A stretch of DNA of 32,390 nt from an uncultured Saprospiraceae bacterium (lineage in GTDB: Bacteria > Bacteroidota > Bacteroidia > Chitinophagales > Saprospiraceae), in the NCBI GenBank assembly GCA_938008185.1, contig CALLLR010000190.1:1-32390 (forward strand). The letters run 5' to 3'. The notes beneath the pieces are model-generated. The model searched no databases and had not been told where the DNA came from. It worked only from the letters and a program-made list of their open reading frames with translations. Both the position numbers and the translations under genes were made by a program. Positions 18,099 to 25,177 of this stretch are shown piece by piece. Within the stretch, counting starts at the first letter, position 1. Each line of letters starts with the position of its first letter.

Positions 18099-18558
18099 AA
18101 AAAAAGGTTTAGTAAAAGTTATTATAATTGTTGTATGAAGTAAATATTGAATATGTTTAATTGAAAATTCGCCAACCAACAGTATATTAGTTGTGAGGTA
18201 ATTGTGAGGCGATTGTATATTTTAGGTAGGTATTCTATTCTATGCTACGATAGCAAAGTACCGTTTGTATTTCATCAGGTAAAAGTGGGAGTCGGATCAA
18301 AGGTAATAAATAAGATTAATAAAATAATATTTTTATTATAGGTTTTTTAAACAACCTTCAAATACTTATTTTTTAATTTCTTTTTTAAAAAATGGGTTAA
18401 ATTAGCGTTCTGGTAGAACGATTTGTACAAAAATATGTTCAATTACCAAATTCTTACAAGAAGTTGTTTAAAGATGAAGCCCATCTAGCTGCCGAGAAGC
18501 AAGCCGGTGAAAATGTTTAAACAACCCTCAAAGAATATTTGACAAAATCATAGAAACA
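18099..18558. other. AT-rich spacer with three TTTAAACAACC/GAAGTTGTTTAAA motifs
   Basis: The spacer holds TTTTTTAAACAACCTTCA (18343-18360), GAAGTTGTTTAAA (18460-18472) and GTTTAAACAACCCTCAAA (18515-18532); the last two face each other. On the minus strand a perfect TACCTTTG (18298-18305) could be a -7 box for the 1506-residue T9SS gene, giving a leader near 200 bases, but no TTG partner is seen. Confidence 0.4.
18401..18520 (+). pseudogene. Possible gene remnant upstream of xseB
   Basis: A 39-codon open stretch reads like a real protein C-terminus (VERFVQKYVQLPNSYKKLFK, then DEAHLAAEK) but has no usable start codon after the preceding stop (18398). The stop TAA falls inside a TTTAAAC repeat motif. 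It may be the tail of a lost gene or a chance open frame; no family was recognised. Confidence 0.25.
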
Positions 18559-18753
18559 ATGCCTGATAAAATTTCTTACGAATCAGCCCTGTCAGAACTG
18601 CAGGAGTTGGTCACCGACCTGCAAGGAGAAGCAGTCAGTATCGACGATCTTTCTGCGAAAGCCAAACGGGCGGCTGAACTCATAAAATTCTGCCGGGAAA
18701 AACTACGTCATACCGATCAAGAATTAAAAGGATTATTCGATCAGCACCTCTAA
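18559..18753 (+). CDS. xseB: Exodeoxyribonuclease VII small subunit
   Basis: The 64-residue product has the XseB pattern: an SYESALSELQELV first helix, a short turn with ID at SIDDLSAK, and a second helix with ELIKFCREKL, matching the usual size of about 60-80 residues. XseB is the helical accessory subunit that binds XseA to make exonuclease VII, which degrades single-stranded DNA. xseA is not adjacent on either side in this window. The HAD phosphatase gene starts 53 bases downstream on the same strand, so the two may be co-transcribed. Confidence 0.88.
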   Translation: MPDKISYESALSELQELVTDLQGEAVSIDDLSAKAKRAAELIKFCREKLRHTDQELKGLFDQHL

Positions 18754-18806
18754 TTATTTTAAATAATTAATTTTTTCCAAACCCTATATTTCTATAATAC
18801 CAATCT

Positions 18807-19502
18807 ATGATTTTTGTAATTTTTGATATTGATGGTACGCTAGTTCATTCCAATAAGGTGGATAGTCAGTGTTTTGCGGATTCTTATGAGCAGGTTTTTG
18901 GTCGATCTTTTCCTTCCATTGATTGGCGCGATTATCCGCACGTCACCGATGATACGATTTTTGGAACCGTGTTTAAGCATCATTTTTCGCGTTCAGCAAC
19001 GGATTGGGAAAAACAAAAATTTCAGGAGCATTTTGTCGCGAGTATTATTGCCGAGCGGGAAAAAAAACCGGAAGCTTTTTACGAGGTTCCAGGCGCCCGG
19101 GCGATGGTAGAGGCGCTTTCCAGAAATGAACGTTATCGGGTGGGAATAGCCACCGGTGGCTGGCAGGCACCAGCTCAGGTAAAGCTGGACTTTGTAGGAA
19201 TTAAATTTGCCGAAATTCCCGCAGGTTACGCAGATGGAAATCCAACTCGTCCCGATATAATTCATACCGCGGTCAATCAGGCAAGAGCACGGTACGGTGA
19301 GCCAACGAAAATTGTGTACGTAGGTGATGCCATTTGGGATTTGGCCACTTGTCAGGAAATGGAACTTCCCTTGATTGGGATCAGGGTGAAAGGGGACTTG
19401 AAATTTTTTACGGAACGAGGAGTAAAATTTGTCTTTTCGGGATACGAAGACTTAGCCGCTTTTGAGCAAGCTATCGAATTAGTTGAATCATCTAATGGAT
19501 AG
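18807..19502 (+). CDS. HAD-superfamily hydrolase (phosphoglycolate-phosphatase-like)
   Basis: The 231-residue protein is a cytoplasmic phosphatase of the haloacid dehalogenase superfamily with a helical cap of the C1 type. Motif I is FDIDGTLV (nucleophile Asp7, general acid Asp9), motif II is GIATGGW (Thr116), the probable motif III Lys is Lys126, and motif IV is VYVGDAIWD (Asp174, Asp178). The cap lies roughly between residues 15 and 90. The substrate cannot be told from the sequence; phosphoglycolate-like or sugar phosphates are usual for this subgroup. It probably forms a short operon with xseB and converges with the small membrane protein gene, 19 bases between stops. Confidence 0.85.
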   Translation: MIFVIFDIDGTLVHSNKVDSQCFADSYEQVFGRSFPSIDWRDYPHVTDDTIFGTVFKHHFSRSATDWEKQKFQEHFVASIIAEREKKPEAFYEVPGARAMVEALSRNERYRVGIATGGWQAPAQVKLDFVGIKFAEIPAGYADGNPTRPDIIHTAVNQARARYGEPTKIVYVGDAIWDLATCQEMELPLIGIRVKGDLKFFTERGVKFVFSGYEDLAAFEQAIELVESSNG

Positions 19503-19521
19503 GTCAAATTCCGGGTGATTT

Positions 19522-19716
19522 TTATTCAAAGGTATTTTTCTCTTCTCCGCGTCCCGCGATAATATCCATAAACAAGAGGAACATTCCCACGGGAACCCCA
19601 AGCAGCGCTTTAAAAAGGCCAATTGGATCCTCCTTTAAATCTTTCCCGTAAGCTAAAAGGAATAGAATAAGGAGACTTAAAATTATGATCAGCGTAGAGA
19701 ACAGATAGTTTTCCAT
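19522..19716 (-). CDS. Small two-helix membrane protein, unknown function
   Basis: The 64-residue protein has a first hydrophobic helix at about 5-23 (FSTLIIILSLLILFLLAYG) and a second at about 33-54 (FKALLGVPVGMFLLFMDII), with short charged ends. It has no recognised family. The ATG start and the consistent two-helix hairpin favour a real gene over a chance ORF. It is single, with AT-rich DNA upstream and no clear promoter motif. Confidence 0.6.
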   Translation of the reverse strand: MENYLFSTLIIILSLLILFLLAYGKDLKEDPIGLFKALLGVPVGMFLLFMDIIAGRGEEKNTFE

Positions 19717-19828
19717 ATTATTATTTTATTTAAAAATAAGAAAAAATAAATTCAGGAAAAAATTGAGGGCAGCATCTTTTATCTGTACCCGAAATAACTT
19801 AACTTTTTAAATTGATTAGCCAAAAAAT

Positions 19829-19861
19829 AAACTCCTGGTGCTCATGAGTACCAGGAGTTTT
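19829..19861. terminator. Hairpin terminator behind the lipoprotein gene
   Basis: ACTCCTGGT and ACCAGGAGT form a long stem that continues inward through a G-T pair and CTC/GAG. A-runs lie on the left and TTTTAT on the right, so it can work in both directions. It lies about 40 bases past the stop of the minus-strand lipoprotein gene. Confidence 0.85.
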
Positions 19862-19902
19862 ATAAGTAAAGTTGTTTCTATTTTTTAGATAAATAACCTT
19901 TT

Positions 19903-20298
19903 CTAGTTTCGGGTAGCAGTAATCACACAAGTTGACGAAAAGCCATTTCCAGAAAAAACATCGGTAAAACTGAGGTTGTCTCCGTCGAGATCAGCCGAAA
20001 CGGTCAACGTTATACCTTGCTCCGAAGCGGAGAAATTTACATCACAGCCATCTACGTCTAGTGGATCTGTCTCTAGTCCAGTGTTAGTGGTGTCATAATT
20101 GAAAATAAGTTGATCTGTACCAGCGGCAGTTACGGTTATGACAACATCTTCTGGATCTTCCTCTACACCGTCTTCCGTACATACGATCGTACCTGAATAA
20201 GTACCTACCCAGTCCGCTTGCACACAGTCATCGTCGTCTCCACAAGCTTGAAAGACAAAAAGCATTACTACTAAAGTAAAAAATTTAAATAAATTCAT
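19903..20298 (-). CDS. Small surface-type lipoprotein
   Basis: The 131-residue protein starts with a lipoprotein signal peptide ending in the lipobox FQAC (Cys19). The residues after the cysteine are GDDDD, an acidic run resembling the Bacteroidota lipoprotein export signal that sends lipoproteins to the outer face of the outer membrane. The mature part is beta-rich (WVGTYSGTIVC, DVVITVTA, GITLTVSA) with four further cysteines that may form disulfides. It looks like a compact beta-barrel or sandwich, but no family was recognised. It has its own terminators on both sides and lies just past the 1298-residue T9SS gene on the same strand. Confidence 0.75.
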   Translation of the reverse strand: MNLFKFFTLVVMLFVFQACGDDDDCVQADWVGTYSGTIVCTEDGVEEDPEDVVITVTAAGTDQLIFNYDTTNTGLETDPLDVDGCDVNFSASEQGITLTVSADLDGDNLSFTDVFSGNGFSSTCVITATRN

Positions 20299-20402
20299 GT
20301 TAATCTTAGATTTTAATTTTATAATAAAATTTTATAATATTTCTGAAACGATTTACTGACCTTTTTGCTGCCTGAAGGATATAAATTTTTTGATGACTAT
20401 AA

Positions 20403-20438
20403 AAAAGCTCCTTCCCCATAAATGGAAAAGGAGCTTTT
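20403..20438. terminator. Hairpin terminator, likely for the 1298-residue T9SS gene
   Basis: AAAAGCTCCTT (20403-20413) and AAGGAGCTTTT (20428-20438) are perfect complements, with the A and T tracts part of the stem on either strand. It is the first strong terminator downstream of the minus-strand T9SS gene that ends at 20654, but a MITE-like element now separates gene and terminator. Confidence 0.8.
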
Positions 20439-20447
20439 AAAGATAAA

Positions 20448-20629
20448 GAAGTTGTTTAAAAACTCCCAAATTGCCTGCGAGCTGATAAAATCCTCCAACC
20501 TACCTGCCGGCAAAGGCAGGCTCGTCGCCTTTTTTCTCGTCAATAGCGCGGCTATTCACTCAAAAAAGAGGCTAGAGTTGAATAATTTTCTCGAGCTCTC
20601 AGCTGCTTTTGGAATTCTTAAACAACTTC
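20448..20629. mobile_element. MITE-like element with terminal inverted repeats
   Basis: A 182-bp stretch begins with GAAGTTGTTTAAAAACTCCC and ends with the inverse of GAAGTTGTTTAAGAATTCC, giving imperfect terminal repeats of about 20 bases. Inside is a CCTGCC-GGCAAA-GGCAGG hairpin and no credible gene; the 70-aa ORF over it is simply the element read through. No target duplication is obvious. The ends match a motif found singly in several other spacers of the window. Confidence 0.5.
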
Positions 20630-20653
20630 AATAAGATTAAATCAAATCCAACC

Positions 20654-23600
20654 TTACTGAACAATCATTTTCATGGTTGCTACATCCGTAGGAGTTTCTA
20701 ACTGGTAGTACAATAATCCGGAACCACTTAGTTCCGCACGGGAAATCGTAATTTCATTATACCCTTTGTTAAAGTCTCCTTTTTGCTGCTTGAGCACGCG
20801 ACCTGCTACATCATAGATGGTCAGGGTAGCCGTGGTCATTTCAGGTAAGTTAAACGCAATCAACGTTTCATTGTTAAATGGATTTGGTCGGTTTTGCAAT
20901 AAAGCAAATTCATTACCATTCGCAATGGTTTTTCCAAAGTCTAACGTTACGTCTTTACGCAGATCTGCCTGGTAAGCTTCGCTGGCCGTTAACGAAGAAT
21001 TGATGGCCATAACTTCGCTCAGTTGTGCATCCTTTAATGCGGTAAAGCTCATGGTAAATAACGTTGCATCATCCGCCATATTGATGGCAGTAGTTTCGTT
21101 CCAACTTACGGTTACTTTACCCTGATTGGCTTTGGCAAATCCAAAGTTATCAGCAGACATCTTGCTTAGCTCACTACCTTGGTAATCTAATACTTGCAGG
21201 TAATCCGCCGCAAAATCGAGGGTAAACTGGAAACCAGCTACGTCTTTAAAATCACTAGCAGTAAATGCTAAATCGTAAGTCTGACCTGCTTGCAGCATTT
21301 CATCTTCCAACTTAACATTTAAAATACCATCATTTGATCGAGTATCTCCCGATTGTAAAAAGGCAGCACTCGCCGAGCCGTTCAAGTCTCCTAATTTTAC
21401 ACCAATAAAGTCTGCTACTTGGCCAGTCGTCAGATTATTGATATTGTAAACCGTTGGATAAGTGGTAGCAAATGGATTGGTTGGATCCGGGAATACGTAA
21501 TTTGCATCCACAAAAGTCCATGATTTTCCAGCACTAAACTGATCATCAAGGAGAAGAATCATTCGTCGTAACTCAATCAAATCCAAAGCAGTAATACTTC
21601 CGGATTCGTTCACATCCGCCGCGATTAATTTATACGGAGAATCTAATGTATTTAATTCCAGTAAATGCTGACCGAGTAAAATTAAGTCATACGTGGTAAT
21701 ACCGTTGAGTGGATTGTCATTTCGACTTGGAGAAATCGCATAATTCTGTGCCGTCATCAGGTCAAACTGATAAAAACCTTCTGAGTTGGTCATCAACATA
21801 TTATTCATGTATCCATCCACTTCAACTTCTGCCAGTTCAATCGCCTCATCCTCTTCCGTCATCAGTGTTCCGGAAACGGTAGCCGTAGCTACTACACCGC
21901 TATCAAAAATGACGTAATTAGCCGAAAGTGTGGTAGCATTTCCACAAGCATCCGTGGCCGTGAAAGTAACTTCGGTGGTAGCCGATCCGCCAGCACAATT
22001 GGTATTGGCAGTTAAGGGAGAATAGCTAATGCTCTCAGTACCAGGAGAACCTGCGTCCTCAGCCAATAAAGTACTGATCTGGAAATTTGCCCAGGTAGTA
22101 TAATCACCTTGCAGGTTACCACTATTACATTCCGCAGTTGCGGAAGCAACACTACCAGTAACTACTGGACCTTCCGTATCCACGATTACAACCAGTGCCG
22201 TTTCGGTTCCAAATCTGCCACAGTTATCGGTAGCTCTAAAAGTCACGATCTGGTAGGCAGTGGCATTATCTACAGAGATGAAAGGATTCGCACAGTTTTG
22301 GTTGATAAAAAAGTTAGGATTAAAATTATTGGTAATCGTAACGGTCGATTCAACACAACTAGTATTTACACTGGCCAATTCTGCAAACTCATCAAACTGG
22401 GCCTGTCTGGCAGCGAGGTCGGCAGGAGATTCGATTCTACAAATTTCGTTAAAACTAACAAACTGAGGACCCTCATTAGCCAGGGTATAAGTCTGAATAT
22501 GATTTGCGGTTCTTCCACAGCCATCCATAGCAGTATACATAAATTGAATTCTACTGTTATTACATCCCGGGTTTCCGATAATTGGCATTTCAGTAACGGA
22601 AAGGGTAACGGCACCACTACAGTCTCCTTCAGCTGAGAATAAGTTCATCTGCGGAAATGCGTTGACTTCACAATCAACAGTCTGGTCCAGTGGTATAGAC
22701 GTAATGACGGGACCAGAAGTACTATTTATGATGGTAAATGTCTGAGCACAAGTTCCGACATTTCCACTATTGTCGGTAGCGGAATAAGTACGGGTAATGA
22801 TCTGCTGACCAGTGGTCGGGCAAATGTCACCAACCGCAATATCTACGGATGATAAGCTAACAATTGGACAAGCATCCGAAATAGATCCTCCCTGAGCGAC
22901 AAATTCGTCTACGCTGGTAGCTGCTTCTGGTACTGCGTTACAATCCAGTGTGCTGGCGGTAGGACAAGTAACCACGGGAGCAATTCCGTCGCCAGCAATA
23001 GTGATGGGTCCGCCCATTACGCTACAATCACCCGCAGCAGCCGGGAATCCATCATCAGTAGCCGTGTAGGTATAAGTACCTTGAGGTAATCCAGTAAACA
23101 TACCAGTACTATTGGTTAAATTGACCGGGCCGGTAAGATTATAGGTTACCGGACCAAAAGAAGTACTGGTGGTGATGGTAATGGTTCCATCTTCGGCATC
23201 CAGACAAGTTTCATCCGTTGAAGCTTCGCTGGTAACTACTAAGTCGCAAACCAAGGCTGGGGAAAAGGCACAGATGTTAACCGGTCCAGTCGCATTATTA
23301 CCAAATTCAAAAAGACGAACTAAAAGTACTTCTCCAGGAGTTCTGCCCGTTAGGGTAATAGCTGGAAAAAGGCCATTGGTATCATCATTACAAGCTTCTT
23401 CCACTAATGCACCACAAGCACCTGAATAGATCGACATTACCCAGTCACCAGGTCCGCCCGCGTCGCTTACTTCTACATTAACTGCTCCACTGAGCGGAAT
23501 TGTAACTTCATACCAAATATCTTCACCACTCCCAAAAGTCCCACAAGAAGGAGCTGGTAATTCTCCAGAAGGAGTAGCAGAAACATTGGTACCCAAAGTC

Positions 23601-24550
23601 TGTGCTCCACACATATCACTTTCAATTACCGGAAGGACGGTAGGAGTGGTACAGGCATCATTGACTGGAGGAGGAGGCGTGGCTGTCAGGCAGAACCCAA
23701 GCGTTGTTCCAGCAAGACCATCATCCCAAATAATGATGTAATATTGGTTGCCCACGGTCAATCCACCGATCGTTCCAGAAGTGTTATTAAGACATCCTAA
23801 AGAAGTAAAGGCCCCACAGCTTCCTTCTAATATTTCTAATCCTGGAAGAGAAGTTCCGGAAGTAAAATCAACGCTGGTCGTGTTAGCTGTCCAGGTATAC
23901 CAGGCAGTAGCGTCCCCTCCGAAATCACAGGTAGGATCTTCGCCAGAATCGGTGTATTCAGTAATATCTATCGTTTGTGAGTTAGCAGGACAATCACCAA
24001 CTCCTACCGCTCCAAAGGTCGCGGTATAATCAATAGCCGTCGCACAATCGTCATTAGGAGGAGGTGGTGGAACTGTAAATTCTTCCAGACACCAGGATAA
24101 ATCTGAGGTAGATCCGTTGAAATCATAAATCTGGATAATCAGATTATCCCCGATAGCCCAGCCAGAAAGTCGGGAATCGACCGGAGCAAAGGTATTCGTA
24201 CAAGCGATTTCATTTCCTGCGGCAGCATCCGCACAATTGGCGAAAATAGCGATTCCGGGAGAACCCAAACCATCATTAAAGATTAGTCCGTCCGTAGTGG
24301 CGGTCCAGGTGAACCAGAGATCAAGACCCGGATTAGAACAAACCGTGGGGACGCCACTGTCGGTCGTACCATCTGTACTAGCAGGTGCAGTAAATGTAAA
24401 GGTCCCGCATCCCGTGCCCGCCGGAGAAGGGGTGATGGGAATCGCACCAGCACAAAGGTCATTGGCAGGTTGTGCCAAAGCTGTTCCGCTCCAGAAGAGC
24501 GTGCCTAGTGCCAGGCAGAAAAACTTAATTAAAGTGTTCGTTTTTTTCAT
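20654..24550 (-). CDS. Giant secreted T9SS protein with dockerin-like and cohesin-like modules
   Basis: The start is moved to ATG 24550 (track residue 43), where the signal peptide MKKTNTLIKFFCLALGTLFW begins, giving 1298 residues. Three similar N-terminal domains of about 120 residues (about 28-150, 160-280, 290-425) share NDxCxxA, WYTW and GxxxSG features and are separated by proline runs. A SprB-like repeat (430-520) follows, then several HYR-like domains (520-880) with VTCP/VT-G starts and paired cysteines. A CnaB-like segment (about 888-960), a dockerin-like stretch (AADVNESGSITALDLIELRR, near 976), a cohesin-like beta domain (about 1077-1200) and a T9SS sorting domain (1215-1298; NRPNPFNNETL) complete it. 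It is predicted to be a surface or released adhesive protein. A promoter on the minus strand at 24911-24940 gives a leader of about 350 bases. Confidence 0.87.
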   Translation of the reverse strand: MKKTNTLIKFFCLALGTLFWSGTALAQPANDLCAGAIPITPSPAGTGCGTFTFTAPASTDGTTDSGVPTVCSNPGLDLWFTWTATTDGLIFNDGLGSPGIAIFANCADAAAGNEIACTNTFAPVDSRLSGWAIGDNLIIQIYDFNGSTSDLSWCLEEFTVPPPPPNDDCATAIDYTATFGAVGVGDCPANSQTIDITEYTDSGEDPTCDFGGDATAWYTWTANTTSVDFTSGTSLPGLEILEGSCGAFTSLGCLNNTSGTIGGLTVGNQYYIIIWDDGLAGTTLGFCLTATPPPPVNDACTTPTVLPVIESDMCGAQTLGTNVSATPSGELPAPSCGTFGSGEDIWYEVTIPLSGAVNVEVSDAGGPGDWVMSIYSGACGALVEEACNDDTNGLFPAITLTGRTPGEVLLVRLFEFGNNATGPVNICAFSPALVCDLVVTSEASTDETCLDAEDGTITITTSTSFGPVTYNLTGPVNLTNSTGMFTGLPQGTYTYTATDDGFPAAAGDCSVMGGPITIAGDGIAPVVTCPTASTLDCNAVPEAATSVDEFVAQGGSISDACPIVSLSSVDIAVGDICPTTGQQIITRTYSATDNSGNVGTCAQTFTIINSTSGPVITSIPLDQTVDCEVNAFPQMNLFSAEGDCSGAVTLSVTEMPIIGNPGCNNSRIQFMYTAMDGCGRTANHIQTYTLANEGPQFVSFNEICRIESPADLAARQAQFDEFAELASVNTSCVESTVTITNNFNPNFFINQNCANPFISVDNATAYQIVTFRATDNCGRFGTETALVVIVDTEGPVVTGSVASATAECNSGNLQGDYTTWANFQISTLLAEDAGSPGTESISYSPLTANTNCAGGSATTEVTFTATDACGNATTLSANYVIFDSGVVATATVSGTLMTEEDEAIELAEVEVDGYMNNMLMTNSEGFYQFDLMTAQNYAISPSRNDNPLNGITTYDLILLGQHLLELNTLDSPYKLIAADVNESGSITALDLIELRRMILLLDDQFSAGKSWTFVDANYVFPDPTNPFATTYPTVYNINNLTTGQVADFIGVKLGDLNGSASAAFLQSGDTRSNDGILNVKLEDEMLQAGQTYDLAFTASDFKDVAGFQFTLDFAADYLQVLDYQGSELSKMSADNFGFAKANQGKVTVSWNETTAINMADDATLFTMSFTALKDAQLSEVMAINSSLTASEAYQADLRKDVTLDFGKTIANGNEFALLQNRPNPFNNETLIAFNLPEMTTATLTIYDVAGRVLKQQKGDFNKGYNEITISRAELSGSGLLYYQLETPTDVATMKMIVQ

Positions 24551-24734
24551 GTGTAAGAAATTAATTAAAAGGGTTAAAAAATAATTTGGTTTTAATAACA
24601 TTACGTTATTATAACTTAATAAAAATATAGGCTGAATTGTATTCAGAGGATCAAATACTCCAAATAACACTTTCAACTTACAGTAAAATTTCTTTTCCGG
24701 AAGGACTTGACTTCTGGACAGTTTTTGGAATAGA

Positions 24735-24756
24735 ATTTCTATTTTGAAATAGAAAT
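24735..24756. promoter_or_regulatory. Perfect 10-bp-arm palindrome in the T9SS leader
   Basis: ATTTCTATTT and AAATAGAAAT are exact inverse complements around a TG centre. The site lies between the likely promoter (24911-24940) and the ATG (24550) of the minus-strand T9SS gene, so it could be an operator or a leader hairpin. Function is inferred from position only. Confidence 0.35.
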
Positions 24757-24910
24757 ATTAAAATCAGTATGGGAGAGGAGGTGCAAAAATAAATGCACTT
24801 ATAAGAAGTTTTTCAGAAGGTGAAAAACGTATTTGAGTTGATACAGTTGGTTGGTTGCAGAGATGATTTTCATGAGAGTAGTATTGGTGCTAAAATAATT
24901 TGTCTCGGGT

Positions 24911-24940
24911 CAAATATAAAGAAAATTATATGTTTGACAA
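24911..24940 (-). promoter_or_regulatory. Bacteroidota-type promoter (TTG-N19-TATATTTG)
   Basis: On the minus strand TTG (24938-24940) is followed after 19 bases by TATATTTG (24911-24918), a perfect fit to the phylum's -33 TTG / -7 TAnnTTTG promoter used by its primary sigma factor. It points toward the 1298-residue T9SS gene and implies a 5' leader of roughly 350 bases. Confidence 0.6.
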
Positions 24941-25177
24941 CTTTTTTCAGGTAGTTTTTTTTATTTATTTGTGTTTTGGATATGTGAAGAACAAAAAAAT
25001 AGTGACTAAATTGATGATTTCCTTTGGTATAATATCCAAATAAATACGCGTTATTTGCGCCAAACTTCTCGATTAATTATTGAAGTTATCCGGGGATAGA
25101 TATTTGGGAGCGGTGAATATTTTTAAACCACTTCATGAAATAAAAGCCCGTCGATAAGAATTAAAATATACTTAGAT

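Larger units (their letters stand above)
24551..25177. other. Long divergent intergenic region
   Basis: The region contains the minus-strand promoter at 24911-24940, the palindrome at 24735-24756, a small GTGCA/TGCAC hairpin near 24780-24796, and TTTTTAAACCACTTCA (25120-25135) about 45 bases before the first gene of the ATP-grasp cluster. The track extension of the T9SS ORF to 24676 lies here but precedes the signal peptide. No gene is seen. Confidence 0.5.

Noticed and set aside
20422-20634. 70-aa plus-strand ORF
   Set aside because: It coincides with the MITE-like element, including both terminal repeats, and begins inside a terminator hairpin.
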